Source of the DNA: Marinomonas posidonica_A
GTDB taxonomy: Bacteria > Pseudomonadota > Gammaproteobacteria > Pseudomonadales > Marinomonadaceae
Direction of reading: 5' to 3'
Length of the DNA: 64,000 nt
Assembly (NCBI RefSeq): GCF_043643765.1
Contig: NZ_JBHZSP010000003.1
Span: 186,001-250,000, forward strand
Shown in pieces: positions 52,637 to 61,176 of this stretch. The notes beneath the pieces are model-generated. The model was given only the letters and a program-made list of their open reading frames with translations. It was not told where the DNA came from and searched no databases. Both the position numbers and the translations under genes were made by a program. Position 1 is the first letter of the stretch; each line of letters begins with the position of its first letter.

Positions 52637-53494
52637 ATGAGAAAAACATTTCGTCTTGTGATTAGTTGTCCCGATCGAGTAGGGATTGTAGCGGCCGTTA
52701 GTCAGTTCTTAAACGAGCGTTCTGGTTCGATTATTGAAGCGAGTCACCACACAGACTTAGAGCAAAAGTGGTTTTTCATGCGTCATGATGTTGATGCCGA
52801 AAGCCTTTCAATTGACGTGGATACTTTCCGTAAGGAATTTGCGCCAATTGCAGAAGAATACAACATGAAGTGGTATGTGAAAGACAGTGAAGATCGTCCA
52901 AAAGTCATTTTAATGGCGACCAAAGAGTCTCACTGTTTAAATGACATCATGCACCGTTGGCACACAGGTGAACTGAACTGTGAAATTGTGGGGGTCATTG
53001 CGAACCATGAGGACCTTCGTTCTATGGTGGAATGGTATAAGGTCCCGTACTTCTGCATTTCGGTGCCAAAAGAAAATAAAATGCCAGCCTTCCAAGAAAT
53101 TGAAGCGCGCATTGATGAAGTCGGCGCAGATACCATTGTGCTGGCGCGTTATATGCAAATTTTCCCAGAATATTTGTGTGAGAAATACAAGCATCGAGTA
53201 ATCAATATTCACCATAGCTTCTTGCCGTCCTTCATTGGCGCTAAGCCTTATCATCAGGCTGCTGTGAGAGGGGTTAAGTTGATTGGGGCAACGTGTCATT
53301 ATGTGACTGCGGATCTGGATGCAGGTCCAATCATTGAGCAAGATGTCATTCGAGTTCGTCACAGCCATTCTGCAGAAGATATGGTGCGACTGGGGAAAGA
53401 CATTGAAAAACTGGTTCTGTCTCGAGGTTTACGTTATCACTTGGAAGACCGAGTGCTGGTGCATGGGAATAAGACGGTTGTCTTTGCTGACTAG
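52637..53494 (+). CDS. purU: Formyltetrahydrofolate deformylase
   Basis: A 285-residue enzyme with an N-terminal ACT regulatory domain (RLVISCPDRVGIVAAVSQFL) and a formyltransferase-type domain. Catalytic residues lie in VINIHHSFLPSFIGA (Asn and His) and the Asp of HYVTADLDAGPII. It hydrolyses 10-formyl-THF to formate and THF, controlling the one-carbon pool. Length is standard. A terminator lies immediately after. Confidence 0.96.
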   Translation: MRKTFRLVISCPDRVGIVAAVSQFLNERSGSIIEASHHTDLEQKWFFMRHDVDAESLSIDVDTFRKEFAPIAEEYNMKWYVKDSEDRPKVILMATKESHCLNDIMHRWHTGELNCEIVGVIANHEDLRSMVEWYKVPYFCISVPKENKMPAFQEIEARIDEVGADTIVLARYMQIFPEYLCEKYKHRVINIHHSFLPSFIGAKPYHQAAVRGVKLIGATCHYVTADLDAGPIIEQDVIRVRHSHSAEDMVRLGKDIEKLVLSRGLRYHLEDRVLVHGNKTVVFAD

Positions 53495-53512
53495 GTCGCT
53501 AAAAAGTTGATG

Positions 53513-53549
53513 AAAAAGGGAAGACCTTGCAAAGGCCTTCCCTTTTTTT
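53513..53549 (+). terminator. Terminator after purU
   Basis: GGGAAG (53518-53523) pairs with CTTCCC (53537-53542), with an inner CCTT/AAGG segment and a long T-run. Confidence 0.88.
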
Positions 53550-53659
53550 ATGTTTTTTATCTTTTTGTAATATTAAGTTAGTTGAAATTTCGTTTTCCAA
53601 AAAAGCGTCTATAGTTATTTTTATGAGTTATTTAACGAGACGGCAATGAGAGGGAAATG

Positions 53660-53920
53660 ATGAAACTCAAGTTAACGCCAACTCAAAATTTATGCGTTGG
53701 ATTTTTAGAGTCTGGATTCAAGCTGGTCCAGATGGGAGAGCAATATTACTTTGTGAAGGGAGAGAGAAGGCAAAAAGTGCTCCCTAAAACGTTGGATGCT
53801 TTAGTTAACCGAGGTGCGTTGTCTTATACAGATCAAGGGGATTATATTTTAAGTGCTGAGTTTGTAGCTCATCGTAAACGTATGAGAGAAACCAACGAAG
53901 CGGTTCCTGTGCGTCATTAA
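53660..53920 (+). CDS. Small protein of unknown function
   Basis: An 86-residue soluble, basic protein that is not recognised. A GAGAGGG ribosome site ends five bases before the ATG at 53660 (the ATG at 53657 would be too close), and a terminator follows, so it is a real free-standing gene. The predicted fold looks like a small winged helix: a helix (TPTQNLCVGFLESG), a two-stranded hairpin (KLVQMGEQYYFVKGER), a helix with LPKTLDALVNRGALSYTD, and a final strand. This is suggestive of a DNA-binding or regulatory domain but is not proof. Confidence 0.6.
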   Translation: MKLKLTPTQNLCVGFLESGFKLVQMGEQYYFVKGERRQKVLPKTLDALVNRGALSYTDQGDYILSAEFVAHRKRMRETNEAVPVRH

Positions 53921-53939
53921 GTGGTAGTTCTGCTTGTTT

Positions 53940-53979
53940 AACCCAAACCTTTCATTACTGAAAAGTTTGGGTTTTTTTT
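53940..53979 (+). terminator. Terminator after the small orphan gene, convergent with the DUF3549 gene
   Basis: AACCCAAAC (53940-53948) and GTTTGGGTT (53965-53973), extended inwards by CTTT/AAAG, followed by eight T. Confidence 0.9.
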
Positions 53980-53997
53980 GAGCTTTTTTAATCTTAT

Positions 53998-55068
53998 TTA
54001 CTGGATGGAGCTTGGGGTTTCGGTAAATAAGTGACCCACTGCCTGAGCTAAGTTAGGACTAATGCGCTCACTTCGTAATAGCTGCCATAATGGTTGCTTG
54101 GTTTCTGGGTGTTGACTTAGTTCAGCGGTGATCTGTTTGAAGGCAATGTAACCGTCATCACGATGGGCGAGTTTTTCCATCACAATTCTAAGCAGTTGCG
54201 GGTTGGCGCTCAGCCAATGAGGGCACTTGGCGGCTAACGCTGCGATCAAGTGAATATCGTCATCTGTACAGCTGGCTAAGTCTCCTAGAGTACCAAACAA
54301 AGGCAGCAGCAAGCGATCATTGAATGGCGCTTTAGATAGGCCACGTACATAGCTGGCCTTTAATAACGCATCTTGCTCAGACGACAGTTTCGCTATCAAT
54401 ACTTCTTGCAGGCTCTCTGGTAAGTGTTGATGCTCTAAGGCGTGACAAAGAGCAGACACAAAGGCAGATGGTGCGTCCGTAAGGGCCTTTAATGCAAGAT
54501 CACAATGAGTTGCGTCATCCATACGAACGGCCAGTTCGGCAATGCCTTGTAGGCCAAGATTTTGCCATTGGTCTCCTTGGGCGGAAATGTCACTTTGCAG
54601 ATATTGAATCACATCGTGATAGTAATGAGACGCCGCTTTGTTCAAATCTTTGGCTAGTCGTGCGTGAAAGCTGGCCATGCGCTCTTGATCTGGTTTAAAA
54701 GCATAAGGACTATCTTCTAGTGCTTCTGATAAGCCTTGTTGTTCCCCCTTATGAAGGATTTTATCGACAATGGTTTTGATAAAATGGTCTCGGGTGCCTA
54801 AATTCAATGCGCCAGCTTCGTCCAGCGGTAACTTCAAAAACCAAATCACCCCTTCGTTTAAAACGTCATCTTTTGTGGCGTTTTTGTCTTTTAATAGGCA
54901 AGCTAACCATGCATGCTGTCGAAACGGGTAGGGATAAGCCTGTTGCTTACGGTCAAATTGGATGGCTTGCTGCGGCGTTATTTTGTTAAGGCAGCGTCCA
55001 AGATCGTAGTAGGTTACATCACAACCGACCATATCAAATAAGTCGGCAAGGGATTCAATTTTATTCAT
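53998..55068 (-). CDS. DUF3549 family protein
   Basis: A 356-residue, mostly helical cytoplasmic protein matching DUF3549: the N-terminus NKIESLADLFDMVGCDVTYYDLGR and the following PYPFRQHAWLACLL are distinctive. The rest is made of alpha-alpha repeats (LALKALTDAPSAF, HLPESLQEVLIAKLSSEQD, LLPLFGTLGDLASC) suggesting a HEAT-like scaffold. Function is unknown. The ATG is at 55068, and it diverges from yqcC with a 99-base gap. Confidence 0.78.
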   Translation of the reverse strand: MNKIESLADLFDMVGCDVTYYDLGRCLNKITPQQAIQFDRKQQAYPYPFRQHAWLACLLKDKNATKDDVLNEGVIWFLKLPLDEAGALNLGTRDHFIKTIVDKILHKGEQQGLSEALEDSPYAFKPDQERMASFHARLAKDLNKAASHYYHDVIQYLQSDISAQGDQWQNLGLQGIAELAVRMDDATHCDLALKALTDAPSAFVSALCHALEHQHLPESLQEVLIAKLSSEQDALLKASYVRGLSKAPFNDRLLLPLFGTLGDLASCTDDDIHLIAALAAKCPHWLSANPQLLRIVMEKLAHRDDGYIAFKQITAELSQHPETKQPLWQLLRSERISPNLAQAVGHLFTETPSSIQ

Positions 55069-55167
55069 GCTAAATATTTGCTCAAGTGGCCGATAAATTA
55101 CCCAATGTATTATTCATCGGTGATAAACAGAAAACCTATTTTACCGTTTTTATAAGGAGAAATCAGG

Positions 55168-55506
55168 TTGAATCAACCCTTTTCTGATCATCATACCCTA
55201 GCGGACCTGTTGATCGCATTGCAGATCAGCTTGCAAGACAGTGGACTCTGGGAATGCGAGCAACCCAGTCAAGAAGCATTACAAAGTCAGCAACCTTTTT
55301 GTATCGATACTATGTCCTTTGAGCAGTGGCTTCGATACGTGATGATAGAAAAATTTAAGCACCTTTTGCAAAGCGGTTCGGTTTTACCTAATCGTTGTCA
55401 TATTTCGCCCATGGCAGAGGAGGCGTTTAAAGGAAATGCTGATGTTGACTTGGATCGTATAATTGGCTGCCTTGATCAAATAGACCAACATTTGAGTGGT
55501 CAATAA
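55168..55506 (+). CDS. yqcC: YqcC family protein
   Basis: A 112-residue helical protein matching YqcC (DUF446). Typical segments are LIALQISLQDSGLWE, then PFCIDTMSFEQWLRYVMIEKF and LPNRCHISPMAEEAF. Function is unknown; in E. coli it is next to the tRNA pseudouridine synthase truC. The start is TTG at 55168 with an AAGGAGAA ribosome site upstream, and no better start is available. The DUF1853 gene follows after three bases. Confidence 0.85.
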   Translation: MNQPFSDHHTLADLLIALQISLQDSGLWECEQPSQEALQSQQPFCIDTMSFEQWLRYVMIEKFKHLLQSGSVLPNRCHISPMAEEAFKGNADVDLDRIIGCLDQIDQHLSGQ

Positions 55507-55509
55507 AGG

Positions 55510-56367
55510 ATGTTGCCTTTGGATGCTAAGCAAGTATTGAGCGACTTGGAGTGGCTGGTGGATGGGCATTATATTCTTGCTGATTTTCAGTTGAAGCCAT
55601 ACTGGCGAACGGATTGGCAGGAAATACTTGCTTTGCACAGACAAAATCCAGCCTCTTTGATGGCAAAGCTTGAGCAAACGAAATCTCATTTCTTAGGCAG
55701 CTATTTCGAAGCCCTATTCAGCTTTGCTATTGCTGAGTTATCTGTACTAAGCATCCAACGTGAGCACTTTCAAATTTCGCGCCAAGGCAAAACATTAGGA
55801 GAAGTAGACATGCTTGTCGCTCTGCCTGATGGCTCACTGCAGCAGTTTGAGTTGGCCATTAAATTTTATCTCCATCGACCTGATTTAGCGCCCAATGACT
55901 GGATTGGGCCCAATAAGAATGATAGTTTGGTTAAAAAGGTTACTCGGGCTCAACAGCATCAATTACAAATTCTTAAGACAGAAGAGGGGGCTGATAGCAT
56001 TCGGGATTTGTCTTCTGGTGGTGACATTCAGGCCAGTTTACTGATGTTTGGTCGTTTATATAGAGGGCTGCACACGGAATCTGATTTGGATGAGTGGTGG
56101 CGCGAAAAAGGTGGCGCGTGGCTTCGAGCCGGTGATATTTTATGGTTAAGGAAATACTTTTCGTACTTTATTGTTTTGGAAAAACCACATTGGATGGCTT
56201 TTCCGTGTTTTCAGGAGGATTTTACTTTCTTTTCTCCTGAAACTGCATACAATCTTGTAGGCAATTTCCTACATGATGGTCGCCCTTTGCACCTCTGTCT
56301 GAGTTCTACTGGATTTGAGGCAGAGGGTATAAAAAGGCATGTGTTTGTGGTTCCCGATACGTGGTGA
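55510..56367 (+). CDS. DUF1853 family protein (possible PD-(D/E)XK-like fold)
   Basis: A 285-residue cytoplasmic protein matching DUF1853: WLVDGHYILADFQLKPYW near the start, and SHFLGSYFEALFSFAIAEL. The segment TLGEVDMLVALPDGSLQQFE and then LAIKFYLH has the spacing of a PD-(D/E)XK core (Glu-x-Asp ... Glu-x-x-Lys) and could be an active or vestigial nuclease centre. No substrate is known. It starts three bases after yqcC, so the two are coupled. Confidence 0.8.
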   Translation: MLPLDAKQVLSDLEWLVDGHYILADFQLKPYWRTDWQEILALHRQNPASLMAKLEQTKSHFLGSYFEALFSFAIAELSVLSIQREHFQISRQGKTLGEVDMLVALPDGSLQQFELAIKFYLHRPDLAPNDWIGPNKNDSLVKKVTRAQQHQLQILKTEEGADSIRDLSSGGDIQASLLMFGRLYRGLHTESDLDEWWREKGGAWLRAGDILWLRKYFSYFIVLEKPHWMAFPCFQEDFTFFSPETAYNLVGNFLHDGRPLHLCLSSTGFEAEGIKRHVFVVPDTW

Positions 56368-56434
56368 AAACGGCTTGTCTAGCCAGTTATATAGTCGCTG
56401 TAGCATCTGATGTATTTGAGTAGTATTAAATTGA

Positions 56435-58450
56435 ATGACTGACTTAGAAGAAGTTCTCCAAAATAAAATGCCATCTGCGGCATGGGTAATTGACGTCGAA
56501 AACTCGACTGTGCCCATGTTGAATGAGGCTGCAGAGCGTTTATTAGTCGGCTCAATAGGTCAAATACAGGCAGGTCAACGTCAAATTCCTCCTGCCCTGA
56601 AACAGAAATGGCAAAGTCGATTGTCCCGCTGTCAAAAAGGCCAGCAGTTCTTGTGTCGATGGCCTTTTTCATCTGATCCATCGCAAAGTCATCAATGCGT
56701 CGGAAGTGCGGTTAAGTTACCTGATGATCGCTATGGCATACTGCTCGAGGTCTCCATTACTGCCATCACTCAACCTCCCTGCGCTGTTCCTGAAAAAGAT
56801 ATGGGCTTGTTGCAGCAGTTTAAAACCTTGTCTTTTGCTATCTTTGCCCTTGATGGTCAATTTATCAACGCCAGTGAGTTTTTCCTTAACCATTTTGGTG
56901 AAGTGAAACACATTAATTATTTGTTTGCGGTGTCTTCAGCGGCAAAGAGTTTTATGGCTCGGGTTAATGGTCAGTCTAGTTTGTCACAAGAAATTATGCT
57001 ATCGACAGCGAATGGCGTTCGTTGGCATAGAATTGAAGCCTGTTTTGATGCTGAATTAGGTCAAATATATCTATTAGCTCATGATATTCAGGAAGAACGA
57101 GATCACGAAGTGGCTTTATATCGGTTAAACAATTATGACAGTTTAACCAATTTGCCGAATCGAAACTTGTTGTACCAACAACTCGAAAGCGCCTTGCAGA
57201 ATGCTAAAAAGCGCGGGCGTCAATTCGGTTTGATGTATTTAGATCTTGATGGTTTTAAGGTGGTCAATGATAACTTTGGCCATCGAGTTGGAGATGAATT
57301 GATTCAGCGTGTTGCTGAACGCATTAAGTCGAGCATTCCTTCTGGAGCTTGTTTATATCGCTTGGGTGGTGATGAGTTTGTTGTGGTATTAGAAAATACC
57401 AATGCGTTGTCAGAGCTTGAGGACATTGCGCAGAGTATTATGCAAAGTGCCAGTAATACATACCCTGTTGCGAAAATGGAAATGATGATCAGTGCCAGTA
57501 TTGGGATTGCCAGTTACCCGCAACATGCGGATGATGTCGACAATTTACTGAAAAATGCGGACGCCGCGATGTATCGTGCCAAATCTACTGGGCATAATTT
57601 GTATTTTGTCTATGAAAATCAAATGGCCGATAACATTAATGCCCATTTGACCTTGGGTGGTGGTTTGCGCAAGGCGATTGAAAATGAAGAATTTGAATTG
57701 CATTATCAACCAAAAGTAGCCTTGCCTGATGAGAATGTGGTTGGTGCAGAGGCATTAATTCGTTGGAATCACCCAGAGTTAGGTATGGTGAGTCCAGATA
57801 AATTTATTCCTCTGGCAGAAGAGAGTGGTTTAATTCTGCCATTAGGCGAATGGGTCATTCGTCGTGCTTGTCGTCAGTTACAAGAATGGCGAGAACAGGG
57901 TTACCCTGCTATTTGTCTGTCCGTTAATTTGTCGAGTCGTCAATTTATGCAAGCCGATTTGGTGGACATGGTACAGGCGATTCTGGAAGAGACTGGGGTG
58001 GATCCTGCGTATCTGGAACTAGAATTAACGGAAAGCATGTTGATGACCGATGCTAAACAGTCAATTGAGAAGCTTCACAGTTTTAGAGAGCTTGGGCTCA
58101 CTCTGTCTATCGATGACTTTGGCACGGGTTATTCCTCACTTTCTTATCTGAAGAAGTTTCCTATTCAAACCTTAAAAATCGACCGTTCATTCATCCATGA
58201 TATTGGTATTGACGGTGATAATGATGCGATTGTCAAAGCCACCATAGCGATGGCCAAAAGCTTGAATCTGAAAGTGATTGCCGAGGGCGTGGAGCACAGA
58301 TCGCAAGTGAATGCTTTAGGGGGGTATGATTGTCAAGAAGTGCAAGGGTATTTGTACTCCAAGCCATTGCCTAGTGATGATTTTGTGCAATTCATGCAAA
58401 AGCAAGTGGGCTATGAATCTTTCTCTCTTGTTGAAACGGGTTCCTTATAA
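56435..58450 (+). CDS. GGDEF-EAL cyclic-di-GMP protein with PAS-like region
   Basis: A 671-residue cytoplasmic protein. Residues 1-220 hold two PAS-like segments (FAIFALDGQFINASEFFLNH in the second). The GGDEF domain has an intact LGGDEF active site but no RxxD inhibitory site at the usual place before it. The EAL domain has every catalytic motif: EALIRW, Asn in SVNLSSRQF, Glu in ELTES, DDFGTGYSSL, Lys in TLKIDRSF and AEGVEH. It may both make and hydrolyse cyclic-di-GMP. No transmembrane segment is seen. The ATG at 56435 has a weak ribosome site. Confidence 0.92.
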   Translation: MTDLEEVLQNKMPSAAWVIDVENSTVPMLNEAAERLLVGSIGQIQAGQRQIPPALKQKWQSRLSRCQKGQQFLCRWPFSSDPSQSHQCVGSAVKLPDDRYGILLEVSITAITQPPCAVPEKDMGLLQQFKTLSFAIFALDGQFINASEFFLNHFGEVKHINYLFAVSSAAKSFMARVNGQSSLSQEIMLSTANGVRWHRIEACFDAELGQIYLLAHDIQEERDHEVALYRLNNYDSLTNLPNRNLLYQQLESALQNAKKRGRQFGLMYLDLDGFKVVNDNFGHRVGDELIQRVAERIKSSIPSGACLYRLGGDEFVVVLENTNALSELEDIAQSIMQSASNTYPVAKMEMMISASIGIASYPQHADDVDNLLKNADAAMYRAKSTGHNLYFVYENQMADNINAHLTLGGGLRKAIENEEFELHYQPKVALPDENVVGAEALIRWNHPELGMVSPDKFIPLAEESGLILPLGEWVIRRACRQLQEWREQGYPAICLSVNLSSRQFMQADLVDMVQAILEETGVDPAYLELELTESMLMTDAKQSIEKLHSFRELGLTLSIDDFGTGYSSLSYLKKFPIQTLKIDRSFIHDIGIDGDNDAIVKATIAMAKSLNLKVIAEGVEHRSQVNALGGYDCQEVQGYLYSKPLPSDDFVQFMQKQVGYESFSLVETGSL

Positions 58451-58542
58451 AATGCAATTATTCGTCAATTTTCTAATGACCACTTGCGAGCGTATCAGGA
58501 ACCTTTTAACCTAAGCGCCAGACTGTAATTGACGGATTAACT

Positions 58543-59391
58543 GTGCCTTCCCTCGAAAATTTATCTTGTCCTATTGATGGTACTGATCTTCAACTTGAAG
58601 GTCGAAGCTTAACCTGTGCTAATAACCATAGTTTTGATTTAGCCAAATCAGGCTATGTGAATTTATTACCAGTCCAAAACAAACGTTCGAAAGACCCTGG
58701 TGATAGCAAAGAAATGGTGTTGTCACGTCAAACCTTTCTTAATCAACAACATTATTCGCCGATTGTCGACGCGATTTTTGCTTCTTGGCCAAAGCAGCAA
58801 CTTTTTAGTGGTGTTCGTATTTTGGATGCTGGTTGCGGTGAAGGATACTACTTATCACACCTTGGCAAAGTGTTTGATAAACACAATATTTTGACCGATC
58901 GGATTGGTCTGGATATTTCCAAATGGGCCGTGATGTCCGCCAGTAAACGCGATAAAGAGATTGGGTGGATTGTTGGTAGCAATGCCAGTTTGCCAGTGCC
59001 TGATAAGCGTTTTGATGTGATTTTATGCTTGTTTGGTTTTCCTGTATTTGATGAGTTTTCACGTGCTTTAGAAGACTCCGGACAGTTGTTGTTAGTCGAA
59101 TCTGGACCGCGTCATTTGATTGAGTTACGCGAAGTGCTTTACGAGCGTATCCATGATTATAAACCGACTTATCCAGACGGCATTGCCAATTTTGAGTTGT
59201 ATTCCGAAGAGTCAGAATGTTTTTCATTTGAACTAGATAGCCAAGCAAAAATTCAAGATTTATTGAGTATGACGCCACACATTCACAAGGCGTCATATGA
59301 AGGAAAATTGGCCATTCAAAAGATAGAAACGATGAGTATTACCGCCGATATTAGGTTGCGCTGGTATCGAAAAAAGACAGGAGAGAAGTAG
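58543..59391 (+). CDS. rlmA: 23S rRNA (guanine-N1)-methyltransferase RlmA
   Basis: A 282-residue methyltransferase that makes m1G745 in 23S rRNA. The family signature DLAKSGYVNLLPVQNKRSKD lies at about 33-52 and the SAM motif is ILDAGCGEGYYL. The N-terminal zinc segment is altered: E. coli has CPLC then C and H, while here the second Cys is replaced (SCPIDG), leaving Cys, Cys and His (TCANNH). The start is GTG at 58543. The can gene begins three bases after the stop. Confidence 0.9.
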   Translation: MPSLENLSCPIDGTDLQLEGRSLTCANNHSFDLAKSGYVNLLPVQNKRSKDPGDSKEMVLSRQTFLNQQHYSPIVDAIFASWPKQQLFSGVRILDAGCGEGYYLSHLGKVFDKHNILTDRIGLDISKWAVMSASKRDKEIGWIVGSNASLPVPDKRFDVILCLFGFPVFDEFSRALEDSGQLLLVESGPRHLIELREVLYERIHDYKPTYPDGIANFELYSEESECFSFELDSQAKIQDLLSMTPHIHKASYEGKLAIQKIETMSITADIRLRWYRKKTGEK

Positions 59392-59394
59392 ATA

Positions 59395-60030
59395 ATGCCA
59401 AAGCAAAAAATAGAAGACCTTTTTAAGAAGAACCGTGACTGGGCGACCAAGGTATCTGCAGAAGATCCAGAATTTTTTTCCACGCTATCAAAACAACAGC
59501 AGCCGGAGTATTTATGGATCGGCTGCGCGGACAGTCGAGTACCAGCTAATCAGATTGTCGATTTATTACCGGGGGAAGTATTTGTCCACCGTAATATTGC
59601 CAATGTTGTTGTCCATACGGATTTAAACTGTTTGTCTGTGATTCAGTTTGCTGTTGATGTACTCAAAGTGAAACACATCATGGTAGTAGGGCATTACGGT
59701 TGTGGTGGCATTAAAGCGGCGATGGGGACAGAAGAACATGGCATGATTGATAATTGGTTACGCCATATTAAAGATGTGTATCGTCTTCACCGTGAGGAAG
59801 TCGATGCCATTGACGATGAGCATCAACGCTTTGATCGTATGTGCGAATTGAATGTAATGGAACAAGTGTCTAATGTCTGTCAAAGTAGTATTGTTCAAAA
59901 TGCTTGGAAGCAAGGTCAAGAATTGCATGTTCATGGCTGGTGCTACAGTATTGATAATGGCCATATTACGGATTTAAAAGTCTCAGTATCCGATGCCCAG
60001 CAAGCAAAAGAAGCGTTAGAAAACTTATAA
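59395..60030 (+). CDS. can: Beta-carbonic anhydrase
   Basis: A 211-residue beta-class carbonic anhydrase. Zinc ligands are Cys44 (in IGCADSRVP, with the paired Asp46), His100 and Cys103 (GHYGCGGIKAA). HGWCYSIDNGHI near the end is conserved. It interconverts CO2 and bicarbonate in the cytoplasm. The gene is directly downstream of rlmA and is closed by a terminator. Confidence 0.96.
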   Translation: MPKQKIEDLFKKNRDWATKVSAEDPEFFSTLSKQQQPEYLWIGCADSRVPANQIVDLLPGEVFVHRNIANVVVHTDLNCLSVIQFAVDVLKVKHIMVVGHYGCGGIKAAMGTEEHGMIDNWLRHIKDVYRLHREEVDAIDDEHQRFDRMCELNVMEQVSNVCQSSIVQNAWKQGQELHVHGWCYSIDNGHITDLKVSVSDAQQAKEALENL

Positions 60031-60044
60031 TAATAGACTTAAAT

Positions 60045-60092
60045 AAAAAGCCTCTGATGCTTTTCTTAAAGGAGCGTCAGAGGCTTTTTTGT
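60045..60092 (+). terminator. Bidirectional terminator between can and the LysR gene
   Basis: AAAAAGCCTCTGATGC (60045-60060) pairs with GCGTCAGAGGCTTTTTT (60074-60090), with one G-T pair. Confidence 0.92.
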
Positions 60093-60132
60093 TGTCAAAT
60101 CCTAGGTGTTTAACCCTAATGGCAGCGTTTCT

Positions 60133-61086
60133 TTAAAGATTGTTGCTTTCCGCAATGGCCTTAGCGCAAACCGCAATGCTAGAGCGCAACCAGATATGAC
60201 CTGGGTCGTGTTGCAATAATGGGCTCCATAACATTTTTAGTTCGACGGGCTGAATATCAAAAGGCGGAGGTAAAACGGCCACATGAGGATTGTCTTTCAT
60301 TAGGCGTGTGGCTAAAGAAGGCAAGGTCGCAATTAACCCTAGTTGTTCAGTCGCACGCATAGCGACATTGTAATTACGGGTGAATAGCCGAATATTACGT
60401 TTGAAGCCAAGGTCCGCTAACGTGCCATCGACCCAGCCCAGTTTTTGTACCTCTTCGGGCTGAATGCCCACACCAACACCGAAGCCGGTTTTGCTTACCC
60501 AAACGTGTGGTGAAGACAAGTAAGTTTCTAAACTGAAATTTTTAGCTATTTCGGAATTGGTTGGGACGAGACAAGAGAATTGGTCGACCCAAACGGATTT
60601 CTGATGGAATGACTGCGGTAGGGTGTCAAATCGATTGATGACTAAGTCGACTTTACCTTTTTCCACATCGTGGAAGCTAACATCACTTGGGTTCATTACA
60701 TCCAAAATGACATTAGGTGCCTCTTCCTGTAATTTTTTCATTAATGGCGGAATGAGGGTGGCCTCTGCATAGTCACTGGCCATGATGCGAAAGACTCGTG
60801 AGCTGGATTCCGCCTCAAAATTCTGACCAAGATGTAACACCTCATCCACAGACTGTAGAATATTTTGTACTCTTGGTTGCAGCTGGATAGCAAGCGCCGT
60901 CGGCATCATGCCATCACTGGTTCGAACCAGTAGAGGGTCATGAAATAAATCTCTGAGTCGTCTTAGTCCATTACTCATGGCGGGCTGCGTGATACCGAGC
61001 TGATTGGCGGCATGAGTCACGTTTTGTTCTCTTAACAAAGAGTCTAAGTAACGAAGTAAATTGAGATCTATTTTGTCTAACTGCAT
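60133..61086 (-). CDS. LysR-family transcriptional regulator
   Basis: A 317-residue LysR protein of the group that includes NahR and NodD: the N-terminus DKIDLNLLRYLDSLLREQNV and the helix-turn-helix VTHAANQLGITQPAMSNGLRRLR. The DPLLVRTSDGM link and a 200-residue effector-binding domain follow. Its target is unknown; the AGE-family isomerase gene is upstream on the same strand (90-base gap), and no other gene in the vicinity is an obvious target. Confidence 0.92.
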   Translation of the reverse strand: MQLDKIDLNLLRYLDSLLREQNVTHAANQLGITQPAMSNGLRRLRDLFHDPLLVRTSDGMMPTALAIQLQPRVQNILQSVDEVLHLGQNFEAESSSRVFRIMASDYAEATLIPPLMKKLQEEAPNVILDVMNPSDVSFHDVEKGKVDLVINRFDTLPQSFHQKSVWVDQFSCLVPTNSEIAKNFSLETYLSSPHVWVSKTGFGVGVGIQPEEVQKLGWVDGTLADLGFKRNIRLFTRNYNVAMRATEQLGLIATLPSLATRLMKDNPHVAVLPPPFDIQPVELKMLWSPLLQHDPGHIWLRSSIAVCAKAIAESNNL

Positions 61087-61176
61087 ATGGAGAGGGGCCC
61101 GTGTCCACTAACAATGGGGCTGCATCATACTCTATTTCTTGAATGAATAGAATGACCGCCCCATTTAGGCTAGAGA

